Source: an uncultured Flavobacteriales bacterium (lineage in GTDB: Bacteria; Bacteroidota; Bacteroidia; Flavobacteriales_E; Vicingaceae). From it: a stretch of 64,000 nucleotides of DNA. The notes beneath the pieces are model-generated. The model ran no database searches and was not told the origin of the DNA. It saw only the letters and a list, made by a program, of their open reading frames with translations. Shown piece by piece: positions 1 through 11,201 of the stretch. Numbering within the stretch: position 1 is the first letter of the stretch; each line of letters opens with the position of its first letter. Both the position numbers and the translations under genes were made by a program. Where the stretch lies: NCBI GenBank assembly GCA_905479995.1, contig CAJQON010000040.1, forward strand, positions 1-64,000, written 5' to 3'.

Positions 1-2
1 TA

Positions 3-824
3 AATGTTAAAACTAAAAATGACTCTTCAAAAATTGTGAAACTTGTAATTGATGAAAATAATAAGAAAATAAAATTATTAAGAGATTCTATTAATAGGTT
101 AAGAGAGAATAATATTAGCTTGTTAAAAGATACTTTTAATGTGGTAAAATTGGAGGTTAAAAAAAATAGAGCGCTCTCGAATAAAATTATAGATACATGT
201 TTGAACACGATTCAATTGTCGTGCGAAATGCGGCATTTATTTTTGTTTAATTGGTACAATGATCCATTAATAGATAGTATTGAGACTTCTCTTTTTCCTA
301 GATTTAAATTGAAGGATTCTGCTCAAAGTGAGTTGTATGCTAATTATGATAAATATTTAATCATGTCTAATCAAGTCATTAGAAACAACAAAAAGGCTTC
401 AAAGTTTTACAAGCGAGTTCTTAAATTAATAAAGGCAAATAAAAAGAATAATGTTTATAATCAATCAGTAGAGGATGAGTTTGATGAGGTAAAGAGTGAT
501 TGGGTAAAGTTTACAATACAATCAAACGTTGCAGGATCTATAGGTTTTAAAGCGACTAAAAAACAGTTGATATCTGATAAGAAAAAGATAAAAAAGGAGC
601 TAAAGAAACTTGGTAGAGAAAAAACTGTAGAACGACAAAGACAAGCTTATTGGAGTAAATATTATATTTTAAATAAAGTTAGGTGGACAAAAAAAGCAAT
701 ACTTACAGATAAGGATGTGAGAGAATGTATTCAAAATAATAGAGCTTACATTCAAAAAGCAAAAAATGAGATAAAGAAAGAAGAAGAGCTTCAAAAGAGA
801 AGAGAGGCTAAGCTGAATTATTGA
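3..824 (+). CDS. Lys/Glu-rich hypothetical protein, 5'-truncated by window edge
   Basis: Frame stays open to the window start upstream of the GTG at 36, so the true start probably lies outside; charged, helical/coiled-coil-like composition; no family recognised. Confidence 0.55.
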   Translation, partial: NVKTKNDSSKIVKLVIDENNKKIKLLRDSINRLRENNISLLKDTFNVVKLEVKKNRALSNKIIDTCLNTIQLSCEMRHLFLFNWYNDPLIDSIETSLFPRFKLKDSAQSELYANYDKYLIMSNQVIRNNKKASKFYKRVLKLIKANKKNNVYNQSVEDEFDEVKSDWVKFTIQSNVAGSIGFKATKKQLISDKKKIKKELKKLGREKTVERQRQAYWSKYYILNKVRWTKKAILTDKDVRECIQNNRAYIQKAKNEIKKEEELQKRREAKLNY

Positions 825-826
825 AA

Positions 827-1480
827 TTAATCAACAATTAACCCGTCCTTCATGGTTAGTTTACGGTCGGCCATGTTGGCAAGTTCTTCATTGTGGGTAA
901 CAATTACAAAAGTTTGATTAAACTCATCACGCAATTTAAAAAACAAACTATGCAGTTCTTTTGCCGATGCCGAATCTAAATTACCCGAAGGTTCATCGGC
1001 CAAAATTACGGCAGGATTATTAATTAACGCTCTACAAACGGCCACTCGTTGTTGTTCACCACCACTTAATTCGGATGGTTTATGACTGGCTCTTTCAGCT
1101 ACTCCAAGTGCAGATAATAATTCTAGAGCTCTTTTTTCGGCCTCTACTTTATTTGTTTTATGAATGTAAGCCGGTATACATACATTTTCTAAAGCTGTAA
1201 ACTCAGGCAATAAATGATGAAACTGAAATACAAAACCAATGTTTTTATTTCTAAATAAAGAAAGTTCTTTGTCTTTAAAGCTAGAGATGTTTTGATCATG
1301 AATGGTAACTTCGCCTTCATCTGGTTTGTCGAGCGTTCCAATAATTTGCAATAAAGTAGATTTTCCTGCACCAGAAGCGCCAACAATAGAAATGACTTCT
1401 CCTTTTTTAATGTTTACATCTACACCTTTTAAAACGTGTAAATCGCCATAAGACTTTTGTATGTTTTGAGCTTTTATCAT
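827..1480 (-). CDS. lolD: ABC transporter ATP-binding protein, LolD-like (lipoprotein release)
   Basis: Walker [10 protein letters not shown], signature LSGGEQQR, Walker B VILADEP; overall LolD/MacB-type sequence. Confidence 0.85.
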   Translation of the reverse strand: MIKAQNIQKSYGDLHVLKGVDVNIKKGEVISIVGASGAGKSTLLQIIGTLDKPDEGEVTIHDQNISSFKDKELSLFRNKNIGFVFQFHHLLPEFTALENVCIPAYIHKTNKVEAEKRALELLSALGVAERASHKPSELSGGEQQRVAVCRALINNPAVILADEPSGNLDSASAKELHSLFFKLRDEFNQTFVIVTHNEELANMADRKLTMKDGLIVD

Positions 1481-1530
1481 GCCTAAAAATTAAAAAGCTA
1501 AGGTACTTAATTATTTGTTGAAAAGTTGGT

Positions 1531-1561
1531 ATTGAAATCCCAATTAAAACAGTTACTTTTG
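1531..1561 (+). promoter_or_regulatory. Bacteroidota-type promoter candidate for sucC (ATTG-N19-TACTTTTG)
   Basis: Close to the Bacteroidota -33/-7 consensus TTTG-N19-TANNTTTG, 27 nt before the sucC ATG. Confidence 0.5.
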
Positions 1562-1587
1562 GTAGCGAATTCATAAAAATACAATCA

Positions 1588-2799
1588 ATGAACTTACACG
1601 AATATCAAGGAAAAGGATTATTAAAAAGCTACGGAGTAGCAATACAAGAAGGGTTAGTTGCAGATTCTCCAGAAGGAGCTGTTGAAGCTGCAAAGCAATT
1701 AACTGCTGAAACTGGAACGGAATGGTTTGTTGTAAAAGCACAAATTCATGCTGGTGGTAGAGGGAAAGGAACGGTAACAGAAACTGGTTCTCATGGTGTT
1801 GTTTTAGCCAAAGGATTGGATAAGGTTGCTGATATTGCTAACGGTATTTTGGGAGGTCATTTAGTTACTGCTCAAACTAGCGATACAGGAAAGAAAGTAA
1901 ATAAGGTATTGGTTGCTCAGGATGTATACTATCCTGGAGATGCTGAACCAGAAGAATATTACATGTCTGTTTTAATGAACAGAGAAACAGGTAGAAACAT
2001 TATTATGTATTCTACAGAAGGAGGAATGGATATTGAAGCAGTAGCTGAAAATACTCCTCACCTTATTTTTAAAGAAGAAATTGACCCTAAAGTAGGTTTA
2101 CAAGGTTTTCAAGCAAGAAAGATTGCTTTTAACTTAGGCTTATCAGGTCAGGCATTTAAAGAAATGACAAAATTTGTTTTTGCTTTATATGCTGCTTACG
2201 ATGGTATTGATGCTGCAATGTTTGAAATTAACCCTGTGTTGAAAACTTCTGACAGCAAAATTATTGCTGTAGATGCTAAGGTAAGTGTTGATGAAAGTGC
2301 ATTGTACCGTCACAAGGACATTGCTGAAATGAGAGATACTTCAGAAGAAGATCCAGTTGAGTTAGAAGCTTCGGAAGCAGGATTGAACTATGTAAACTTA
2401 GACGGAAACGTTGGTTGTATGGTAAATGGTGCTGGTTTAGCAATGGCTACAATGGATATAATTAAATTATCTGGTGGAGAACCAGCTAACTTTTTAGATG
2501 TTGGTGGTACTGCAGATGCAGAAAGAGTTGAAAAAGCATTTAGAATGATCTTGAAAGATCCGAATGTAAAAGCAATTTTAATTAATATATTTGGTGGTAT
2601 AGTAAGGTGTGATAGAGTGGCTCAAGGAGTTGTTGATGCTTACAAAAACATTGGTGAAATACCAGTTCCAATTATTGTTAGATTGCAAGGAACAAACGCT
2701 GTTGAAGCAAAAGAAATTATTGATGCTTCAGGTTTAAATGTACACTCAGCAGTATTGTTAAAAGAAGCTGCAGCTATAGTAAGTGAAGTTTTAGCTTAA
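1588..2799 (+). CDS. sucC: Succinyl-CoA ligase (ADP-forming) subunit beta
   Basis: [17 protein letters not shown] start, [20 protein letters not shown] motifs; full length 403 aa. Confidence 0.97.
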   Translation: MNLHEYQGKGLLKSYGVAIQEGLVADSPEGAVEAAKQLTAETGTEWFVVKAQIHAGGRGKGTVTETGSHGVVLAKGLDKVADIANGILGGHLVTAQTSDTGKKVNKVLVAQDVYYPGDAEPEEYYMSVLMNRETGRNIIMYSTEGGMDIEAVAENTPHLIFKEEIDPKVGLQGFQARKIAFNLGLSGQAFKEMTKFVFALYAAYDGIDAAMFEINPVLKTSDSKIIAVDAKVSVDESALYRHKDIAEMRDTSEEDPVELEASEAGLNYVNLDGNVGCMVNGAGLAMATMDIIKLSGGEPANFLDVGGTADAERVEKAFRMILKDPNVKAILINIFGGIVRCDRVAQGVVDAYKNIGEIPVPIIVRLQGTNAVEAKEIIDASGLNVHSAVLLKEAAAIVSEVLA

Positions 2800-2820
2800 T
2801 AAATAGTTTATATAACGTAT

Positions 2821-2852
2821 AAAAAATCCCTGCAATTTGCAGGGATTTTTTT
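2821..2852. terminator. Intrinsic terminator, probably bidirectional, between convergent genes
   Basis: AAAAAATCCCTGCAATTTGCAGGGATTTTTT: stem TCCCTGCA/TGCAGGGA with A and T tracts on both sides. Confidence 0.85.
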
Positions 2853-2854
2853 GT

Positions 2855-4321
2855 TTAATTTGTTTTAGAAAATGTTTTTTTGATAACCTCCTCTAAGTTA
2901 ATTACAACAGTACTATCTGTATCGCCAATAAACTCCTCTTGAGTTACAGAAACTACATTTAATAACGTGTAATTGTTTTGGTGTTGCTCCAGCATTATTT
3001 GGTGAAATAAGGGAACAGGAACCCAATCTCTTTCAGAAGAAAGTTGTCCAAACTCATCTACATACTTTCGTTTGTAAAAGCCAGCATTTTGTAAATATTC
3101 TTCAGTTGGTCGTACCAATAGTATTTTCTTGTTGGGAGTATGCAGCACTTTAATAAAAGCAGCCTTTAGTGCATTATGTTCTTTGACTGCAATGCTGGTA
3201 AAGTAGTTGTTTACATTAAGGCTGTTTCCAATTATAAATACGAGGGCTAATGCTAAGGATATATACTTTACAATAGCTTTGTTTTGGCTTAATGAACGCA
3301 ATAAGTAAAACTGATAAAACAAAACTATTATAGCGGTTACCCCAATTGTTCTAGATGATTTCCAAGTGTCGGGAGATATTAAGTTGGGAGTGTAAGTAAT
3401 GGGTAACACAATAAGAAGGAAAAGCAATAGCAATAAAAAGTTTTTATTGAACTTGTTCTTCTTAATGAGCAGTATAAAAAAGCCTAGAAATAAACTGGTT
3501 CCTACAAACAGTAATAAGTATGAACGCAATAGAATAGCACTACCATAAAAGGTGTTTTTTAATTCGTTGAGGTAAAAATTAAAAAAGCGGTAGGGCAAAT
3601 TTGCATATTCAATATCAGCTCGGTCTAAAGCAGGAATATTATAGAGGTATAGGGATAGTTTAAAAATCAAAAAATACACTCCAAACGAAACGGCAAAGAA
3701 AACTCCAAAACGAAGCGCTAATTTAAAAAGAGTAGTTTGGTTTGTAATTAGTGTAAACACCAAAGGGATTAAAAAAGCCGTTGCTGCTGATTGGTACAAG
3801 CTTAAAGCAACAATATTTAAACTTAAGGCTAATACATACTTTGGAATGCTTTGTTTGTTTTTTAACAGTAAAACACCTGAGTAAAAAGAGATGTTTAAAG
3901 CCCACGGTATTTCATAAATTGCACTCCAACTCACATATATTCCCACCGATGGAATGGCCAACATTAACAAAGAGAATAGACCAGCTTCAATTTTTTTAAA
4001 ATTTAATTGCAGCAATAAGTGAAAAATTTGCGTAGACAATAATATACAGCCGATTAAAGCAGCTAGTCGGATCCATTTTAAATCAGAAACAGTATTACAA
4101 AGTGTACCATATATTAACTGGTTTAATTCGCCATATAAAGGTCTACCAGTTTGTATAAAAACATGTTTAAAAATGGGGTTTTTATCGGCCGACCATAAAA
4201 ATTCATAGGCATCTGTAAATCCATAATCGCTAAAAATACCAGCATACAGCAATGCAAAAGTTACCAGAGCAGTTACGGCATATAATAATAACGTTTTATT
4301 GTGTTGAGTTAGTAGTTTCAC
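2855..4321 (-). CDS. Polytopic membrane protein, possibly GtrII/GT-C-like glucosyltransferase
   Basis: Many hydrophobic segments and a luminal N-terminal loop with acidic residues; family assignment tentative. Confidence 0.5.
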   Translation of the reverse strand: MKLLTQHNKTLLLYAVTALVTFALLYAGIFSDYGFTDAYEFLWSADKNPIFKHVFIQTGRPLYGELNQLIYGTLCNTVSDLKWIRLAALIGCILLSTQIFHLLLQLNFKKIEAGLFSLLMLAIPSVGIYVSWSAIYEIPWALNISFYSGVLLLKNKQSIPKYVLALSLNIVALSLYQSAATAFLIPLVFTLITNQTTLFKLALRFGVFFAVSFGVYFLIFKLSLYLYNIPALDRADIEYANLPYRFFNFYLNELKNTFYGSAILLRSYLLLFVGTSLFLGFFILLIKKNKFNKNFLLLLLFLLIVLPITYTPNLISPDTWKSSRTIGVTAIIVLFYQFYLLRSLSQNKAIVKYISLALALVFIIGNSLNVNNYFTSIAVKEHNALKAAFIKVLHTPNKKILLVRPTEEYLQNAGFYKRKYVDEFGQLSSERDWVPVPLFHQIMLEQHQNNYTLLNVVSVTQEEFIGDTDSTVVINLEEVIKKTFSKTN

Positions 4322-4493
4322 CTTTTTTCAAAAAATAAATATAGGAGTATTTATAGAATATGAGTTGCCTAAACCATAATAGTTGAACGCATTAAATTTT
4401 GGGGCATTAATCTTTAAGTAAAATTGAGTAGTACATGTCATTTAGAAATTCGCTTATAAATCGTAAATTCGCAATTCTAAAAAAGAACAAAGA

Positions 4494-5822
4494 ATGTTTG
4501 ATAGTTTAAGTGATAAGTTAGATAGAGCCTTTAAGGTATTAAAAGGGCAGGGACAAGTAACGGAAATTAACGTTGCCGAAACCATTAAAGAAATTAGACG
4601 TGCATTATTAGATGCCGATGTTAGCTATAAAGTAGCCAAGCAGTTTACCGATACTGTTAAGGAAAAAGCTTTAGGAGAAAATGTAATTAATGCAGTTTCG
4701 CCTAACCAGTTAATGGTAAAAATTACTCACGATGAGTTAGCCAAGTTAATGGGTGGCGGAATGACTGATATTAATATATCTGGTAGTCCTGCTGTAATCT
4801 TAATTTCTGGTTTGCAAGGTTCGGGTAAAACAACTTTTTCTGGAAAACTGGCCTTACACTTAAAAACAAAAAAAGGGAAAAATCCATTATTGGTTGCAGG
4901 AGATGTTTATCGTCCGGCAGCAATAGATCAATTGCACGTTTTAGGAGAGCAAGTTGGTGTTGATGTGTGGAGCGATAAAGAAAATAAAAGTCCGGTTGAT
5001 ATTGCCAAGAAAGCAATTGCTCATGCAAAAAGCAATGGGCACAATGTAGTTATTGTAGATACTGCCGGTCGTTTGGCTGTAGATGAGAAAATGATGACAG
5101 AGATTGCTGAAGTTAAAAAAGCAGTTAATCCTCAAGAAACATTATTTGTAGTAGATTCTATGACTGGGCAAGATGCGGTGAATACTGCAAAAGCCTTTAA
5201 CGATAGGTTAGATTTTGATGGAGTTGTATTAACCAAATTAGATGGTGATACACGTGGTGGAGCAGCCTTATCGATAAGAAACATAGTTGATAAACCGATT
5301 AAGTTTGTTGGTACTGGAGAAAAAATGGAAGCCTTGGATGTTTTCTATCCAGAAAGAATGGCCGACAGAATTTTAGGAATGGGTGATGTTGTGAGTTTAG
5401 TTGAAAGAGCTCAAGAACAATATGATGAGGAAGAAGCAAGAAAACTCCAAAAGAAGATTGCCAAAAATCAATTTGATTTTAACGACTTTATGAGCCAAAT
5501 AGGACAGATAAAGAAAATGGGTAACGTGAAGGATTTGATGGGAATGATACCAGGTGTTGGTAAAGCCATGAAAGATGTTGATGTTGATGATGATGCGTTT
5601 AAAGGAATAGAAGCAATTATACAATCTATGACTCCTTACGAAAGAGCTAATCCAAAAGCATTAAACGGAAGTAGAAGAAAACGATTAGCCAACGGAAGTG
5701 GTACATCTATACAGGAAGTAAACAGATTAATTAAACAGTTTGATCAGACGAGCAAAATGATGCGAATGATGGGAGATAAAGGGAAGATGGCTAAGATGAT
5801 GAAAAATATGCCTAAACGATAA
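4494..5822 (+). CDS. ffh: Signal recognition particle protein Ffh
   Basis: GLQGSGKTT, DTAGRLAVDEKMM, TKLDGDTRGGAALS, methionine-rich C-terminal M domain. Confidence 0.97.
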   Translation: MFDSLSDKLDRAFKVLKGQGQVTEINVAETIKEIRRALLDADVSYKVAKQFTDTVKEKALGENVINAVSPNQLMVKITHDELAKLMGGGMTDINISGSPAVILISGLQGSGKTTFSGKLALHLKTKKGKNPLLVAGDVYRPAAIDQLHVLGEQVGVDVWSDKENKSPVDIAKKAIAHAKSNGHNVVIVDTAGRLAVDEKMMTEIAEVKKAVNPQETLFVVDSMTGQDAVNTAKAFNDRLDFDGVVLTKLDGDTRGGAALSIRNIVDKPIKFVGTGEKMEALDVFYPERMADRILGMGDVVSLVERAQEQYDEEEARKLQKKIAKNQFDFNDFMSQIGQIKKMGNVKDLMGMIPGVGKAMKDVDVDDDAFKGIEAIIQSMTPYERANPKALNGSRRKRLANGSGTSIQEVNRLIKQFDQTSKMMRMMGDKGKMAKMMKNMPKR

Positions 5823-5825
5823 AAT

Positions 5826-6710
5826 ATGAGCAATCCAACTATAGTTAGCGGAAAAGAAGTTTCTAATAAGGTTAAAGATGATATAGCTTTAGCAGTAGAA
5901 AAATTAAAAGCTGATGGCGGTAAAATACCCCATTTAGCAGCCGTACTAGTTGGAGAAGATGGCGCAAGTAGAACTTATGTAAATGCCAAAGTTAAAGCTT
6001 GCGAAAGAGTTGGTTTTGAATCGACCTTGGTAAAGTTGGATGCCGATATTAGTGAAGCAGATTTATTGGCTGAAGTAGCTAAACTTAATGCCAATGATTC
6101 AATTGATGGGTACATTGTTCAGTTGCCATTGCCAAAACATATAGATGAACAAAAAGTTACAGAAGCAATTGCTCCAGAAAAAGATGTAGATGGGTTTCAT
6201 CCCGTAAGTTTAGGGAAAATGTTGTTGGATATACCAAGCTTTTTACCCGCAACTCCTTATGGAATTACCGAAATGCTTAAGCATTATAATATCCCTACAG
6301 AAGGGAAACATTGTGTAGTAATTGGTCGTTCACATATAGTAGGATCGCCAATGAGTGTTTTGATGGCACGTAATGCTTATCCTGGAAACTGTACCGTTAC
6401 AATTACACACAGTAGAACACAAAATTTAAAAGCAATAACCAACCAAGCAGATATTTTAATTGTGGCTTTAGGTAAACCTGAATTTTTAACTGCCGATATG
6501 GTTAAAGAAGGAGCAACGGTAATTGATGTTGGAATTCATAGAATAGAAGATAGTTCTAAAAAATCTGGATTTAGGTTATTGGGTGATGTTAAGTTTGATG
6601 AGGTAGCTCCAAAATGTGCATTTATCTCTCCAGTTCCAGGAGGAGTAGGGCCTATGACGATAGTTAGTTTGCTTAAAAATACCTTGCTGGCTGTTCAACT
6701 TAAGTCTTAA
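5826..6710 (+). CDS. folD: Bifunctional methylenetetrahydrofolate dehydrogenase / methenyltetrahydrofolate cyclohydrolase
   Basis: [39 protein letters not shown] motifs. Confidence 0.97.
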   Translation: MSNPTIVSGKEVSNKVKDDIALAVEKLKADGGKIPHLAAVLVGEDGASRTYVNAKVKACERVGFESTLVKLDADISEADLLAEVAKLNANDSIDGYIVQLPLPKHIDEQKVTEAIAPEKDVDGFHPVSLGKMLLDIPSFLPATPYGITEMLKHYNIPTEGKHCVVIGRSHIVGSPMSVLMARNAYPGNCTVTITHSRTQNLKAITNQADILIVALGKPEFLTADMVKEGATVIDVGIHRIEDSSKKSGFRLLGDVKFDEVAPKCAFISPVPGGVGPMTIVSLLKNTLLAVQLKS

Positions 6711-6727
6711 TACGTAGTTTTTTTTCG

Positions 6728-6748
6728 CAAATTACTTAGTGTAATTTG
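6728..6748. promoter_or_regulatory. Perfect 8-bp inverted repeat upstream of histidine kinase
   Basis: CAAATTAC-TTAGT-GTAATTTG; no T-tract follows. Confidence 0.35.
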
Positions 6749-6812
6749 AGTATTTCCCGAAGTATTTCGTTCGTGAATTTGGGTTAACTTTAAACCGTTA
6801 ACCTAACACAAT

Positions 6813-8609
6813 TTGTCTTTTTTAAATAAATCCATATTAGATTCTTTAAGCGCACAAATCGCTGTGCTAAATAATGAAGGTGTTATATTGGTTACTAACC
6901 GATCTTGGGGAAATTTTTATAAAAAGAATAAGGTTGGATTAATAACAGTAGGATCAGGAGTTGGCGTAAATTATTTAGAACATTGTTTAAACTTACCTCA
7001 ATTAAGAAAGAAAGCACTAGAGTTGAACCAAGGAATCAACTCTTTACTGGAAGGAGAGGGTGACTCATTTCAGCTAACGTATGCTGTAGATGATATAAAA
7101 TGGTATTCTCTAAAGGTTAATTTACTTAAAGAGGAAGGGAGGGTTATTGTGATTCATGAAGATGTTACTGAGAAAATAACTGACAAGAATTTGTTGTTAA
7201 TGGAGCATATGAAATTTCAGAATCTATTTTCAGAATCTCCTGTTGGCATTTTAATTATTGATGATTTTTTTAAAATTGTGCAAGCAAACAAAAGTTTTTG
7301 TCAATTTGTGGGTTATACAGCAGAAGAACTTAAGGAATTAACACCATCTGATATTACTTTTCCAGCTGATATAAAGAAGACTGAAAGTATGATTAGAAAA
7401 ATGGTTTCGGGTAAAATTAATAGAGATAAAGTAGAGAAAAGATACATAAAAAAAGATGGTAAAATAATATGGGGAGAGGTGATCAACAGAGATATAAAGC
7501 TCTTATCAGGAAAGAAGTTGATTTATACTACCATTGTTGATATAACAGAAAAAAAAGAAAGAGAAGAAGCTTTGTTGATTAGCCAAGAGCGTTTAATATT
7601 GGCTACCTCTCAAAAAAATATTGGTATTTGGGATTGGAATATAAAGGAGAATAATTTAATATGGGATGATTCCATGTTTGATTTATATGGATTATCTAAA
7701 GAAGATTTTGACGGTTCTTTTCAAGCATGGGAAAAATCAGTTTATGAAGATGATTTAGATGCAGTTTATAAAGAAGTGGAATTGGCATTATTAGGAAAAA
7801 AAAGGTTAAATACTGAATTTAGAATAGTAACAAATAAGGGAATAATAAAATATATTAGGGCTCAAGCTATTGTTCAGTTTAATGAAGATAATGAAGCTGT
7901 TAGGATGGCTGGAATTAATACAGATGTGACAGAAAGGTTGGAGTTGGAAAGAGAAAAACACATTATAATTGGTAGGGCAGAGGAAGCAGAAAGACAACGC
8001 ATTTCCCACGACTTACATGATGGTTTAGGTCAAAAAATTGCTGCAGCCAATATTTATATGAATGTATTGGATGGGCTAGTTAAAGATCAACTGGATGAAG
8101 AAACACTTGCTATATTTAATGTTGGTAGAAAACTGGTAACTGAAGCTGCTCGAGAAACCCGATTAGTAAGTCAAAATATTACGCCACGCTCCATAAAACA
8201 GTTTGGATTGGAAAAGTCTGGGGAAGAAATGGTGTCGAATTATCAAAAAAGACACACTGAAATCTCAATTAAATTAGATTCAAATTTAGGTGATATACGA
8301 TTTAATGAAGAGGTTGAGTTAGCAGTGTTTAGAATATTACAAGAATTGGTAAGTAATGGGCTAAAACACTCCGGAGCAAGTAAAATTGATGTGGTTCTGA
8401 GCTTTGATAAAATTCATTTATTTGTTGAAGTGAATGACAATGGAAAAGGGTTTAATGTTGATGATGTTAAAACAAGAAAAAATACAGGTATTGGTTTTGT
8501 AAGTTTAAAACATAGGGTTGAGTTGTTAAAAGGCAAACTAACCATTAATAGCAGGCTTAAAAGAGGGGTTAAAGTGGGTGTTAAAATACCTATTTCTAGA
8601 ATTTTATAA
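6813..8609 (+). CDS. PAS-domain sensor histidine kinase (HisKA_3/NarL-type)
   Basis: PAS-like repeats (FSESPVGILIID..., FRIVTNKGIIKYI...), HDLHDGLGQKIAAANIYM H-box, HATPase C-terminus (NDNGKGF, GIGFVSLKHRVELLKGKL); TTG start. Confidence 0.9.
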   Translation: MSFLNKSILDSLSAQIAVLNNEGVILVTNRSWGNFYKKNKVGLITVGSGVGVNYLEHCLNLPQLRKKALELNQGINSLLEGEGDSFQLTYAVDDIKWYSLKVNLLKEEGRVIVIHEDVTEKITDKNLLLMEHMKFQNLFSESPVGILIIDDFFKIVQANKSFCQFVGYTAEELKELTPSDITFPADIKKTESMIRKMVSGKINRDKVEKRYIKKDGKIIWGEVINRDIKLLSGKKLIYTTIVDITEKKEREEALLISQERLILATSQKNIGIWDWNIKENNLIWDDSMFDLYGLSKEDFDGSFQAWEKSVYEDDLDAVYKEVELALLGKKRLNTEFRIVTNKGIIKYIRAQAIVQFNEDNEAVRMAGINTDVTERLELEREKHIIIGRAEEAERQRISHDLHDGLGQKIAAANIYMNVLDGLVKDQLDEETLAIFNVGRKLVTEAARETRLVSQNITPRSIKQFGLEKSGEEMVSNYQKRHTEISIKLDSNLGDIRFNEEVELAVFRILQELVSNGLKHSGASKIDVVLSFDKIHLFVEVNDNGKGFNVDDVKTRKNTGIGFVSLKHRVELLKGKLTINSRLKRGVKVGVKIPISRIL

Positions 8610-8792
8610 ATAGGGTTCATTTAGTATTCTTAGTTCCAATCAATTTTTCATCATCTTAATTTAATCCGTACAAATGGGTTTGTAAAAAATCTATAGAACT
8701 AATCTGTTCTAATTGCAATAAATAATTGAGTCATATTTTGGTAAAAAAGAAGTCTTAACTGGGTGTTATTCATTTGTGAGAGCCTTTCTTTA

Positions 8793-8963
8793 TCATTTTT
8801 TTTCATTGTATACTTCTTGCCGTTCAATTGCATCAAAAAGCGTAAGCATGTTATTGTCTTCTTTTTGATGTTGGGTTAGGTTAAGTTTAATGTAGCGCTT
8901 TTCAGACTTGCTTAATTCCTTAATTAGCTGAAATAAATGATGACCATGTTTTACTTTACTCAT
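8793..8963 (-). CDS. 56-aa ORF homologous to N-terminus of the 511-aa protein at 38296 (truncated paralog or microprotein)
   Basis: Translated by eye: MSKVKHGHHLFQLIKELSKSEKRYIKLNLTQHQKEDNNMLTLFDAIERQEVYNEKKK*; compare MKPSAELFQLIRSLSKSEKRYFKLSSSLQSGEKNYMKLFDAVELQDSYDED; below ORF-track length cutoff. Confidence 0.65.
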   Translation of the reverse strand: MSKVKHGHHLFQLIKELSKSEKRYIKLNLTQHQKEDNNMLTLFDAIERQEVYNEKK

Positions 8964-8967
8964 AGTG

Positions 8968-10248
8968 CTAATAGCCGTATTTATCTTTCCAATTGTCTTT
9001 TAAAAACTTTCTAAAGCTTGCTTCTTTTGGGTTGTTGCCTGGCTCGTAAAACTTTGTTCCAGCAATTTCATCTGGTAAATATTCTTGGGCCTTAAAATTC
9101 CCTTCATACCCATGCGAGTATGTGTAGTCATTTCCGTAACCTAAATCTTTCATTAAGTTGGTTGGTGCATTTCTAATATGCAATGGTACCGATAAATTTC
9201 CTGTTTTTTTAACCAAAGCCTGTGCTTGGTTAATGGCTTCATAAGAAGCATTGCTCTTTGGAGAATTGGCCAAATAAACGGCCGTTTGGGATAAAATAAG
9301 TCTTCCTTCAGGAAAGCCAATAACATTTACCGCTTGAAAACAATTGTTGGCAATTACTAAAGCTGTTGGGTTGGCATTACCAATGTCTTCAGAAGCAGAA
9401 ATTAATAAGCGCCTGGCTATAAACTTCATGTCTTCTCCACCTTCTAACATTCTAGCTAGCCAGTAAACTGCTCCATTTGGATCGCTTCCTCTTATTGATT
9501 TAATAAATGCAGAAATAATATCATAATGCTGATCTCCAGCTTTATCGTAACGTACAATGTTTTGCTGAACAATGTTAACCACTGCATCATTGGTAATTAC
9601 TATTTTATCACTATCAAAACTGTTTACTACAATTTCTAATGTATTTAGCAATTTTCTTGCATCACCACCAGATAGTTGAAGCAAAGATTCGTATTCTTTT
9701 ATTTTAATTTTTTTGGCACTTAAGGTTTCGTCTTGAGTTAAGGCAATGTCTATTAATTTTAATAAGTCTTCCTTGCTTTGTTCTTTTAAAACATAAACCT
9801 GACAACGAGAGAGTAGTGCTGATATTACTTCAAATGAAGGGTTTTCTGTGGTTGCTCCAATTAAAGTTATTATCCCTTTTTCTACTGCTCCTAAAAGCGA
9901 ATCTTGTTGTGATTTACTAAAACGATGAATCTCATCTATAAATAGCACAGGATTATTGGTTCCAAAAAATTGTTGAGATTTTGCTTTTTCAATAACCTCT
10001 CTCACATCTTTAACGCCAGAGTTTATAGCACTCAATGTATAAAATGGTCTATCTAAATGGTTGGCAATAATGTTGGCTAAGGTTGTTTTTCCAACACCAG
10101 GAGGACCCCAAAATATCATAGAAGGAATAATTCCTTTTTCTATAAAGCTTCTAAGGGTAGAACCTTTGCCCACCAAATGTTCTTGTCCAATATAAGTATC
10201 GAAAGTATCGGGCCTAAGTCGTTCGGCTAATGGAGTTAAATTTTGCAA
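8968..10248 (-). CDS. rarA: Replication-associated recombination protein A (RarA/MgsA AAA+ ATPase)
   Basis: [58 protein letters not shown]. Confidence 0.95.
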   Translation of the reverse strand: MQNLTPLAERLRPDTFDTYIGQEHLVGKGSTLRSFIEKGIIPSMIFWGPPGVGKTTLANIIANHLDRPFYTLSAINSGVKDVREVIEKAKSQQFFGTNNPVLFIDEIHRFSKSQQDSLLGAVEKGIITLIGATTENPSFEVISALLSRCQVYVLKEQSKEDLLKLIDIALTQDETLSAKKIKIKEYESLLQLSGGDARKLLNTLEIVVNSFDSDKIVITNDAVVNIVQQNIVRYDKAGDQHYDIISAFIKSIRGSDPNGAVYWLARMLEGGEDMKFIARRLLISASEDIGNANPTALVIANNCFQAVNVIGFPEGRLILSQTAVYLANSPKSNASYEAINQAQALVKKTGNLSVPLHIRNAPTNLMKDLGYGNDYTYSHGYEGNFKAQEYLPDEIAGTKFYEPGNNPKEASFRKFLKDNWKDKYGY

Positions 10249-10256
10249 GAGTATTG

Positions 10257-10652
10257 TTATTTTATAATGTCAATAATTAAAGATCTGGCTCTAATGGTTT
10301 TACCATCAGGATTAATTAAAACAACTTTTTCTATCCAAATTTTATTAGGGTTGTATCGTTTAATTTGAGAAATCATTTTCTCTGTAAACTTACTTCCTTT
10401 TGCTTTTATTTCGGGAACCAAAGTTTTGTAAGGAGTTTGAAATGAAAACTCGTATGACTGAATTATGTAATCTTTATCGCTAACTTTTAGTTCCTTGCAT
10501 TTTAGTATTTCTTCTTTAGTTAGTTCACAAGAAACTGTTTTTAGGTCGTTGGTAGATACTTCATTGTTGCACAATTTAACATGAACTTTACTCTGTGCCA
10601 ATAAAGCACTTAAACTAAAAAGTAGGATAAAGGATGTGATGATAAAGCGCAT
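10257..10652 (-). CDS. Secreted hypothetical protein, possibly GldM C-terminal-domain-like
   Basis: N-terminal signal peptide (MRFIITSFILLFSLSALLAQS); short beta-rich sequence; family call tentative. Confidence 0.6.
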   Translation of the reverse strand: MRFIITSFILLFSLSALLAQSKVHVKLCNNEVSTNDLKTVSCELTKEEILKCKELKVSDKDYIIQSYEFSFQTPYKTLVPEIKAKGSKFTEKMISQIKRYNPNKIWIEKVVLINPDGKTIRARSLIIDIIK

Positions 10653-10664
10653 ATTATAGCTTGT

Positions 10665-11201
10665 TTAAGGTTGAGTAAATTTAGTCATTTCTAATAACTT
10701 TTTAGTAGTATTTAAATTACGAGAAGTTGCCATAACTTTTAGTTTGTTTTCAAAAAAGTTATTGCTCATTTTGGCTCTTCCAGCACCATTTGGACAGTAA
10801 AAATAAATTACTTTTTCTTTAAGTTCATAAAACTCATCTTCAAAACTATAAGTATATAATTTGTCTATATTTTCTTTGGTGGGAAGCTCTGCTAAAAAAG
10901 TAAAATACATTTTTTCAATTCCAATAAATGGATTGTTTACTAATGCATCTTCAATCTCCTGAGGCGTTAAAATAATGTTAGGAACATCAAATTCGTAGTG
11001 TTGTTGAATAGCGTTAAAAACGAGCTCTTGTAATTTTTTGGTAGCAGTTTCTTTAGTCTCAAAAACAACATTTCCGCTTTGAATGTAAGTTTGCACATTT
11101 TTAAAACCTAAGCCTTCATACAATGTTTTGAGGGCGGCCATTTTAATTTTCTTTTGACCGCTAACGTTTATGCCTCGTAGAATGGAGATATAGGTTTTCA
11201 T
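10665..11201 (-). CDS. DUF1697 domain-containing protein
   Basis: YISILRGINVSGQKKIKMAALKTLYEGLGFKNVQTYIQSGNVVFE is typical of the family. Confidence 0.9.
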   Translation of the reverse strand: MKTYISILRGINVSGQKKIKMAALKTLYEGLGFKNVQTYIQSGNVVFETKETATKKLQELVFNAIQQHYEFDVPNIILTPQEIEDALVNNPFIGIEKMYFTFLAELPTKENIDKLYTYSFEDEFYELKEKVIYFYCPNGAGRAKMSNNFFENKLKVMATSRNLNTTKKLLEMTKFTQP

